Below are positions 17,521 through 24,107 of a stretch of DNA of 33,732 nucleotides, piece by piece. The DNA is taken from NCBI RefSeq assembly GCF_004916905.1, contig NZ_SDLV01000054.1, positions 1 to 33,732 of the forward strand, read 5' to 3'. Source of the stretch: Chryseobacterium candidae (lineage in GTDB: Bacteria; Bacteroidota; Bacteroidia; Flavobacteriales; Weeksellaceae). The position numbers were made by a program, and so were the translations under genes. The notes beneath the pieces were generated by a model that saw only the letters and a list, made by a program, of their open reading frames with translations, ran no database searches and was not told the DNA's origin. The number at the start of each line of letters is the position of its first letter. Position 1 is the stretch's first letter.

Positions 17521-17532
17521 ATCTTTAAATTG

Positions 17533-17730
17533 TTATTTAGGCTCAATCCATGGTAATCCGTTCCATGGCATTGTGTAGATGAAAGGAATCCCTCCAATAG
17601 GTTGTGGATTGGGAGCAATGGGAGGCTGGGGCTGGGGAATCGCTCCGGGGCCGCTAGGTGTAATAAACGCTGTTCCTCCGATAATGGAGTTCATTTGATT
17701 TCTCTTGAGTACTTTTTTAGTGATTTTCAT
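17533..17730 (-). CDS. Pro-rich GG-leader peptide in the two-component locus
   Basis: A 65-residue peptide from the ATG at 17730. An in-frame extension to 17793 would cross the promoter and is rejected. The leader MKITKKVLKRNQMNSIIGG ends in a double glycine at 18-19. The 46-residue core has no Cys; it is rich in Pro and Gly (PSGPGAIPQPQPP, IAPNPQPIGG) and ends in the aromatic stretch MPWNGLPWIEPK. This differs sharply from the Cys-rich cores of the other GG peptides in the window. It sits between a LytTR response regulator and a protease-like lipoprotein, all on one strand. A -7 element and LytTR-type direct repeats lie directly upstream. Roles as a signalling peptide, as a protease substrate or as a bacteriocin are all open. 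Confidence 0.8.
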   Translation of the reverse strand: MKITKKVLKRNQMNSIIGGTAFITPSGPGAIPQPQPPIAPNPQPIGGIPFIYTMPWNGLPWIEPK

Positions 17731-17755
17731 GATAATTTTTTTTTGTTTAACATGA

Positions 17756-17763
17756 CGAAAATA
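17756..17763 (-). promoter_or_regulatory. -7 element of the Pro-rich peptide gene
   Basis: TATTTTCG on the minus strand, one base off TAnnTTTG, 25 bases before the ATG. There is no consensus TTG at the proper spacing (nearest 14 and 27 bases), as expected of an activator-dependent promoter. Confidence 0.55.
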
Positions 17764-17797
17764 GAGAAGAATTTTAGCAAAAAACAGCAGCAACTAA

Positions 17798-17828
17798 TAA
17801 GTGCGAAGGTTGAATAAGTAAGTGCGAA
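17798..17828 (-). promoter_or_regulatory. Direct-repeat operator, candidate LytTR binding site
   Basis: TAAGTGCGAA occurs at 17798-17807 and again at 17819-17828, identical over 10 bases with a period of 21 bp, two helical turns. LytTR regulators such as AgrA, ComE and PlnC bind pairs of ~9-bp direct repeats with about this period upstream of a weak promoter. The pair's centre is about 60 bases upstream of the start point predicted from the -7 element at 17756-17763. The LytTR regulator gene ends 10 bp away. Confidence 0.65.
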
Positions 17829-17837
17829 AGAAAATGT

Positions 17838-18569
17838 TTATTCGGGTTTTCCTATGATGGAAAGAAAATCATTCTTCTTGCGGTAAGAAACATCCAGAAC
17901 AGATCCGTCGCTCATCACTACCTGACCGCCTCGGCCTTTAATATACTCCTGAAGATGATCAATATTAATAAGATGCTTATGATGTATCCTGAAAAAATGG
18001 TGTTCCATCAGAATAGGTTCAAATTCATGAAGAGTTCTGGATACCATTATTTTTGATTTATCGGCAAGATAAAAAAAGGTATAGCTTGAATCTGCTTCAC
18101 AGCGGATAATGTTGGATATTTCTATAAACTTAAAGCCCTGAAGAGTAGAAAGAATGATTCTGTTGTCCTTTAAATGAGTATGATGTGAAGGCTGCATTTT
18201 TTTGATATGATCCAGTGCCTTATTAACGGCAATAATAAAATCCATTTTTTTTATAGGTTTTAAAAGATAATCTGTAGCCCCATTTTTAATCGCCTGAATA
18301 GCAAAATTTTCGTAAGCTGTGATAAAAATAATCTGGGAATGAACTTCATTTAACTTTGAGAGTAAATCGAAAGTGGTTCCATCGCCCAGCTGAACATCCA
18401 GAAACAGAATGTCAGGAGAGTTTTTGATAAGGTAAATATAAGCTTCTTCAACAGAGGAAGCCCGAAATTCTATGTTGATTTCAGGAAATTCATTTTCCAT
18501 AAGTAATGCAATATAATCTCTTCCGTCTTGTTCATCATCAACAATGCATGCCTGTATTTTATTTCTCAT
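17838..18569 (-). CDS. LytTR family response regulator
   Basis: A 243-residue response regulator. The receiver domain (about 5-120) has the acidic pair Asp11-Asp12, phospho-acceptor Asp58 in ILFLDVQL, Thr84 and Lys104 in YLLKPIKK. The LytTR DNA-binding domain occupies about 138-238 with the typical FFRIHHKHLINIDHL and GSVLDVSYRKK segments. It overlaps the end of the histidine kinase gene by 11 bp, so both are translationally coupled and the kinase is almost certainly its partner. A perfect 21-bp-period direct repeat lies just beyond its stop codon, ahead of the peptide gene. Regulation of the peptide and protease genes is inferred from this. Confidence 0.95.
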   Translation of the reverse strand: MRNKIQACIVDDEQDGRDYIALLMENEFPEINIEFRASSVEEAYIYLIKNSPDILFLDVQLGDGTTFDLLSKLNEVHSQIIFITAYENFAIQAIKNGATDYLLKPIKKMDFIIAVNKALDHIKKMQPSHHTHLKDNRIILSTLQGFKFIEISNIIRCEADSSYTFFYLADKSKIMVSRTLHEFEPILMEHHFFRIHHKHLINIDHLQEYIKGRGGQVVMSDGSVLDVSYRKKNDFLSIIGKPE

Positions 18570-21465
18570 AAGGTCTTATATAAAGTTTGATTTGTGTTCC
18601 CTGCCGATTATTTTCAGTAAGGGTATTGATTTCTAAAAATATATTGGTGTCAAAAAGCTGTTTGAAAGTCTCAATTCTTTTATGAGAAAGTTTTACCCCA
18701 AAGGAGTTGTCTTTTTTCAAAGATTCCTGATTGGAGATTCCTGGGCCATTATCTTCAATGGTAATACATAAAGAAACATTCGTATAATCAAAGCTGATGA
18801 TAATTTCTCCTTTTCTGTCTTTTAATCCTGAAATACCATGTTTTATGGCATTTTCTACGAAAGGCTGTATCAGTAAAGAAGGAATAGTCCAGTTTTGATC
18901 TATCTGTCCGGAAATAATAATTTTATACTCAAAAAGATCTTTTACACGGAGCTTTTCCATATCAAGATATAAAGTGAGATATTCCACTTCATCTTTTATA
19001 GACATGAAGGTTTTTTCCGAATAATAAAGTGTTTTTCGTATCATCTTGGCGAAAATATCCAGGTAGTTTTCTGTTTCGCGGTACTCTTTTTTATATAATA
19101 AAAATTGAATGGAATTCAGGCAGTTGTAAATAAAATGAGGATTGATCTGAGCTTTAATAGCCTGAAGTTCAAGTTCGGCAATCTTCTTTTCATACTCCAT
19201 TTTTTCCAGCTTCTTATTCCGTTTTTTATGGAGATAAGAAAAGATAATTATCAATAAAGTTCCGATAAAGATGATCACCAATATCAGCCTGAACCACCAG
19301 GTCTGCCAGAACAGAGGTTTTATATCAAAAGTGATGTCAGAAGAAGCATAGGATTGTTTTCCGTTATATCCTAAACCGTAAACCCGGAAGGTATACTTAC
19401 CCGGGGGAATAGAGCTGAAGATAATTTTAGAAGAATTATTGATCTGCCATGAATTATTAAGGCCTTCCAGTTTGTATTTATAACTTATTTTTCCCAATGA
19501 GGTATAATCAAGAAAGCTGAGATTGAAAATAACCGTATTGTGGGCATAAGCAGTCAGGCTTTTCTGTAGGTCGTAGTGCTCATTATTTTCAATCGATACT
19601 GAGTTAATGACCACCTTTTTATGAATAAATTTTTCCTGAGTCAGTAGTTTTTTGATGGAAAATATCCCAAGCCCTTTAGATGTTCCAATGAAGATGGTGT
19701 CATTTTTTATCACACAGCCGGCTACCGCATCAGAGGGAAGACCGTCTGTCTGGGTAAAATTATTGATACGTTGATTCTTTGCTGTTAGTTCGATTCTGGA
19801 TATCCCTGAATTGGTGCTTGCCCAGAACGTATTTTTATTTTCTACCTCTATTTTTTTTACCTGGTCATTGATTAATCCGTTATTCCTTCCGATTTTTCTT
19901 AAAATTCCTTTAGTATTAAAAATAATGATTCCATAGAGGTTAGTAGATCCCAGATAGGTGTGGCTATCTAATTTTTTGATATCCGTAAAATAGTATCCTT
20001 TTAAAAATAAAGTTTTTTTTCCCGTTCTGACATTATATTTGTACAGATCACTGAAGCTGCCAATAAACAGATTCTTCCTGTCATAAGGAAAAACCGTGTA
20101 TACCCGCTCCTGAAAAAGAGTGGTTATTTTTTTGCTTTTTAAATTGTATATCAATAAACCGCCTGATGTACAGAAAAATAAGGAATCCGGGGTGTAGGAA
20201 ACAATGTTTTTGAGAGAACAGTATATTTTTTTAGAAGTGTTATTGGACATATCATGAACAATAACCTTACCTGATAAACCGAAAATGGAAATATTGCCTT
20301 TTAAATACACAGCAATATTTTCATCTTTATCACCTTTATCAAGGGTTATATTTTGTATTTTATTGTTTTTGCTGATAAGAGCTCCGGCAGATTGATTGTA
20401 GCCGAGAAGAATATTTCCGTTATCTTTTGCAATGGCTTTTATATACTCAGAATTACTTTTTACAGGCAAATTGATATGATTGGCAAAAAGGGATTTTGAT
20501 ATGAAAAACACACCGTTATTACGCGAATTGAACCATACATTATCATCCTTGTCTACCAGAACATTATTGATCACATACCGCTCCAGTATCTTAACAGGAG
20601 TATCAAGAGTTTTCTTCTTTTCGGTCAGGGATTGGTTGAAATATAAAACGCCGCCGTTACTTATATTCAACCATAATTTATTGTTTTTATCAATAAGTCC
20701 GTAGAAGACATTCTCTTGTGTACTACAGTCATAAGACAGGATCTTTTTTATACCTGAGTAAGCAGAGAGCTGATAAACTTCAATGGTATTTTTATGTAAG
20801 AACACAAACAGATCACCTTTTTCACAGATCATACTTCCAATACCTCCTTTCCAATGTTGTTTTTTTCCGGTAGTGATGTTGTAGACAAGTATATCTCCCT
20901 GATGAGGATCATGTAAATAGAGATTGTAAGTGTGTGGCTCAAACCTGAGCGTTGCAAAAGATCTTTTCCCATAATCTAATGGGACAGGCATCTTTTTAAC
21001 TTTTCCATTTTCATAGATGAAAATATTCTGAGGATTGAAATTTCCATAAAAATAAAGTCGGTTTCCGTCACGGGTAACTTTCGGAATTGAGCTTGAAAAC
21101 TGATTTTTTACATAATCATTAATATTCAGATTGATAACACGGCCGTTTTTTAAATAAGCAAAATCATTCAGAAAGGGAAGAATGAATACCTCACCGTTGG
21201 GCAAAGGCTCACAGGATATAATATCAATATTCTTTAAACCTTCTTTCTTACCGTACTGCTTAAATTCTTTTCCATCAAATCTGAATAAGCCGTTATCGCT
21301 GCCTATCCAGATGAAGCCATTTTTATCTTGTCTCAGATGATAGGTATAGGAGCAGTTTAATCCTTCCTCATCACTGTAGTTCACCATCCCGGGGATCTGT
21401 GAAGGAAATAAGGAGGAAAAGAATAAACTTAGAGATAATGTGAGGAAAGTAAATAAATTTTTCAC
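18559..21465 (-). CDS. Sensor histidine kinase with propeller and Y_Y_Y sensor region
   Basis: About 968 residues from a GTG at 21465. A longer frame to 21573 would cover the promoter, and the GTG start gives a clean signal peptide (KNLFTFLTLSLSLFFSSLF). The large N-terminal sensor has two-component-propeller repeats (for example RQDKNGFIWIGSDNGLFRF) through about residue 600, followed by a Y_Y_Y-type beta domain ending near 715. One membrane helix follows (about 724-745), then a LytS-type kinase: His777 in AQINPHFIYNCLNSI, N-box VENAIKHG and G-box DNGPGIS. The sensor therefore faces the periplasm. In Bacteroidota such sensors usually detect glycans or cell-surface products; here the neighbour is a secreted peptide, so a peptide ligand is possible but not shown. 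The gene overlaps the regulator by 11 bp and is transcribed away from parE. Confidence 0.93.
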   Translation of the reverse strand: MKNLFTFLTLSLSLFFSSLFPSQIPGMVNYSDEEGLNCSYTYHLRQDKNGFIWIGSDNGLFRFDGKEFKQYGKKEGLKNIDIISCEPLPNGEVFILPFLNDFAYLKNGRVINLNINDYVKNQFSSSIPKVTRDGNRLYFYGNFNPQNIFIYENGKVKKMPVPLDYGKRSFATLRFEPHTYNLYLHDPHQGDILVYNITTGKKQHWKGGIGSMICEKGDLFVFLHKNTIEVYQLSAYSGIKKILSYDCSTQENVFYGLIDKNNKLWLNISNGGVLYFNQSLTEKKKTLDTPVKILERYVINNVLVDKDDNVWFNSRNNGVFFISKSLFANHINLPVKSNSEYIKAIAKDNGNILLGYNQSAGALISKNNKIQNITLDKGDKDENIAVYLKGNISIFGLSGKVIVHDMSNNTSKKIYCSLKNIVSYTPDSLFFCTSGGLLIYNLKSKKITTLFQERVYTVFPYDRKNLFIGSFSDLYKYNVRTGKKTLFLKGYYFTDIKKLDSHTYLGSTNLYGIIIFNTKGILRKIGRNNGLINDQVKKIEVENKNTFWASTNSGISRIELTAKNQRINNFTQTDGLPSDAVAGCVIKNDTIFIGTSKGLGIFSIKKLLTQEKFIHKKVVINSVSIENNEHYDLQKSLTAYAHNTVIFNLSFLDYTSLGKISYKYKLEGLNNSWQINNSSKIIFSSIPPGKYTFRVYGLGYNGKQSYASSDITFDIKPLFWQTWWFRLILVIIFIGTLLIIIFSYLHKKRNKKLEKMEYEKKIAELELQAIKAQINPHFIYNCLNSIQFLLYKKEYRETENYLDIFAKMIRKTLYYSEKTFMSIKDEVEYLTLYLDMEKLRVKDLFEYKIIISGQIDQNWTIPSLLIQPFVENAIKHGISGLKDRKGEIIISFDYTNVSLCITIEDNGPGISNQESLKKDNSFGVKLSHKRIETFKQLFDTNIFLEINTLTENNRQGTQIKLYIRPYEK

Positions 21466-21483
21466 ATGACAATGATAATTTCG

Positions 21484-21514
21484 TAAATATATAATTTGAT
21501 TAAGAATAATACAA
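21484..21514 (-). promoter_or_regulatory. Promoter of the histidine kinase operon (TTG-N20-TATATTTA)
   Basis: On the minus strand TTG (21512-21514), 20 bases, then TATATTTA (21484-21491), one base off the -7 consensus. It lies 18 bases before the GTG at 21465 and supports that start. Confidence 0.7.
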
Positions 21515-21578
21515 TGTTTGTGGCAGAATATTGAAAAAAAACAAGATGAAAAAATTCGGATAATTTTGGACAATTTCG

Positions 21579-21586
21579 TACTTTTG
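21579..21586 (+). promoter_or_regulatory. -7 element of parE
   Basis: TACTTTTG, a full match, 20 bases before the ATG at 21607. It shows that the TTG-initiated longer frame at 21592 is less likely. Confidence 0.65.
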
Positions 21587-21606
21587 TATGTTTGCTGAAA
21601 TCATAT

Positions 21607-23493
21607 ATGTCACAAGAAATAAACCCAACCTACTCCGAAGATAATATCAGAACCCTTGATTGGCAGGAACACATCCGTCTGCGTCCCGGCATGTACATCG
21701 GGAAGCTCGGTGATGGTTCTTCCGCTGATGATGGTATTTATATCCTGTTAAAAGAAATTCTTGACAACTCTATTGATGAGTTCAGGATGAGATCAGGGAA
21801 AAGAATTGAAATAAAGCTGGACGATGGCAAAGTTACAATTCGTGACTTTGGACGTGGGATTCCGCTAGGGAAGGTGGTAGACGCTGTCTCAAAAATGAAT
21901 ACAGGGGGTAAGTACGATAGTAAAGCCTTTAAAAAATCTGTAGGATTGAACGGAGTTGGTACCAAAGCGGTAAATGCCCTTTCAGACTACTTCAGAGTTC
22001 GTTCTTTTCGTGACGGAAAAATGAAAGCTGCTGAATTCTCCCGCGGAATGATCAAAGAAAACTTTGATGAGAAAGAAACGTCGGACAGAAACGGTACTGA
22101 AATTTCCTTTATTCCTGATGGAGAAATCTTCCTGCATTTCAAATACAGAAAAGAGTATATCGAAAGAATGCTCCGCAACTATGCTTATCTGAATCCCGGA
22201 TTAAAAATCCTGTTCAACGGAGAAACCTATTATTCTGAAAACGGTCTTAAAGACTTATTGGAAGAAGAGCTGGAAAGCGATATCCTTTATCCGATCATTC
22301 ATCTAAAGGATGATGATATTGAGGTAGCCATTACCCATTCTGACAAATCACAGACAGAAACCTATTTCTCATTCGTGAACGGGCAGAATACAACGCAGGG
22401 AGGAACACACCTTAATGCATTCCGTGAAGCGTATGTAAAGACGGTTCGTGAATTTTTTAATAAAAGTTTTGATGCTTCTGACATCAGAAAGTCTATCATT
22501 GCTGCGATTTCCATTAATGTAGAAGAACCCGTTTTCGAATCCCAGACCAAAACAAAATTAGGATCTAATGATATGGGACCGAACGGACCCACTGTAAGAA
22601 CATTTATTATTGATTTCCTTAAGAGTAAACTGGATAATTTCTTACACAAAAATCCGGAAATAGCAGAAGCAATCCAGAGAAAAATATTAATTTCAGAAAG
22701 AGAAAGAAAAGAACTTTCCGGAATTCAGAAACTGGCCAGAGAAAGAGCAAAAAAAGTATCTCTTCACAATAAAAAACTTCGTGACTGCAGACAGCATTAT
22801 AACGATCAGAAAGCCGAAAGAAAGGGAGATACGCAGATCTTCATTACCGAAGGAGATTCTGCATCCGGATCCATCACAAAATCCAGAGATGTAGAAACGC
22901 AGGCCGTATTTTCATTAAAGGGTAAACCGCTTAACTGCTATGGTCTTACTAAGAAAGTAGTGTATGAAAATGAAGAATTTAACCTTCTTCAGGCAGCTTT
23001 AAATATTGAAGAAAGTCTGGAAGACCTGAGATACAACCAGGTAATTATTGCTACCGATGCCGATGTTGACGGGATGCACATCCGTCTGCTGATGATTACT
23101 TTCTTCCTGCAGTTCTTTCCGGATCTGATTAAAAACGGACACCTTTATATCCTTCAGACTCCGTTATTCAGAGTAAGAAATAAAAAAGAAACAAGATATT
23201 GTTATACAGAAACAGAAAGAATAAAAGCATTAAACGAACTAGGAAAAAATCCTGAAATCACCCGATTTAAGGGATTAGGAGAAATCTCTCCGGACGAATT
23301 TAAGCATTTCATTGGTAAAGATATCCGTTTAGAACCTGTAGTAGTGGGGAAAGACCAGACGATTGATCAACTTCTGGAATTCTACATGGGAAAAAATACT
23401 CCCGACAGACAGACCTTCATTCTTGAAAACCTTGTAGTAGAAGATGATAAGGATATTGATAAAAAAGAAATGCTGGATGAATTAGAAAATTAA
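21607..23493 (+). CDS. parE: DNA topoisomerase IV subunit B (ParE)
   Basis: A 628-residue type IIA topoisomerase B subunit from the ATG at 21607. The GHKL ATPase part has RPGMYIG, the Mg-binding Asn in EILDNSIDE, GRGIPLG and GLNGVGTKAVNALS. The TOPRIM part has ITEGDSASGS and the acidic cluster TDADVDGMH. The length (no large TOPRIM insertion) and the pairing with a ParC-like gene downstream favour ParE over GyrB. With ParC it decatenates daughter chromosomes using ATP. It is divergent from the histidine kinase gene over 141 bp. It heads a plus-strand group parE, small membrane protein, parC, rhomboid. Confidence 0.93.
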   Translation: MSQEINPTYSEDNIRTLDWQEHIRLRPGMYIGKLGDGSSADDGIYILLKEILDNSIDEFRMRSGKRIEIKLDDGKVTIRDFGRGIPLGKVVDAVSKMNTGGKYDSKAFKKSVGLNGVGTKAVNALSDYFRVRSFRDGKMKAAEFSRGMIKENFDEKETSDRNGTEISFIPDGEIFLHFKYRKEYIERMLRNYAYLNPGLKILFNGETYYSENGLKDLLEEELESDILYPIIHLKDDDIEVAITHSDKSQTETYFSFVNGQNTTQGGTHLNAFREAYVKTVREFFNKSFDASDIRKSIIAAISINVEEPVFESQTKTKLGSNDMGPNGPTVRTFIIDFLKSKLDNFLHKNPEIAEAIQRKILISERERKELSGIQKLARERAKKVSLHNKKLRDCRQHYNDQKAERKGDTQIFITEGDSASGSITKSRDVETQAVFSLKGKPLNCYGLTKKVVYENEEFNLLQAALNIEESLEDLRYNQVIIATDADVDGMHIRLLMITFFLQFFPDLIKNGHLYILQTPLFRVRNKKETRYCYTETERIKALNELGKNPEITRFKGLGEISPDEFKHFIGKDIRLEPVVVGKDQTIDQLLEFYMGKNTPDRQTFILENLVVEDDKDIDKKEMLDELEN

Positions 23494-23600
23494 AAAAACT
23501 TATAACTTAAAAAGCTGGTTGTAAAAAGCATTGCAGACTGAAAAAAGCACACTTTTGGATGAAGTAGGAAATTTAAAACTTACACAGCCAATAAATTAAA

Positions 23601-24107
23601 ATGAGACTAAGTAACCGTAATAAAGCGTCAATTTATAACTCTTTGAGTACACTGCTTGTGATGATGGCAGTATTTGGTTTAACTGTATTCGTAGCTAATG
23701 AATATAGATTTCATGCCATGGGTAAAGAAAGTTATTTATTAATTATTGTTCCTGTTTTGCTGCTGATTATCTTTTATATCAGAGGAAGACAGATTTTTGA
23801 ATATGACAGTGATGGAGAAGCTTTGAATTTTAAAAACAGGAATGTCATTCCTTTTTTTAACAAACCTCTTCATGACGAATTTCCAAAATATAAACTGATA
23901 AAATATGATGTAGTTAGTATCCTGTTCTTCAAAAGATTATATATTACCGTTTCCAGTAAGAATAATGGTTCTACCATACTCAAATATCAGATCTCTTATT
24001 TAGGCGACAAAGAAGTAAACGATTTAAAACTCTCTCTGAACAAAGTAGTGAAAGCTAATAAAGAGAAAAAAGATAAAATAGATGACGACAGAAGAATATT
24101 CGTATGA
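23601..24107 (+). CDS. Uncharacterised membrane protein between parE and parC
   Basis: A 168-residue protein with two hydrophobic segments (about 13-31 and 42-58) and a basic, charged C-terminal part ending KKDKIDDDRRIFV. I do not recognise the family. Topology is probably both ends in the cytoplasm, with a soluble ~105-residue domain. Its last 26 bases overlap the start of parC in another frame, so the two are probably translationally coupled. It lies 107 bp after parE; a weak promoter-like sequence (TTG-N16-CACTTTTG at 23531-23557) is in that gap. A direct role in topoisomerase function is not suggested by anything in the sequence other than position. Confidence 0.8.
   Translation: MRLSNRNKASIYNSLSTLLVMMAVFGLTVFVANEYRFHAMGKESYLLIIVPVLLLIIFYIRGRQIFEYDSDGEALNFKNRNVIPFFNKPLHDEFPKYKLIKYDVVSILFFKRLYITVSSKNNGSTILKYQISYLGDKEVNDLKLSLNKVVKANKEKKDKIDDDRRIFV

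Noticed and set aside
17430..17618. 62-codon minus-strand frame overlapping the peptide and the hairpins
   Set aside because: It overlaps the end of the GG-leader peptide gene in another frame and runs through the stem-loops; no start signal or family resemblance.
21466..21573. Longer N-terminus of the histidine kinase
   Set aside because: It would include the TTG-N20-TATATTTA promoter; starting at the GTG at 21465 gives a proper signal peptide.
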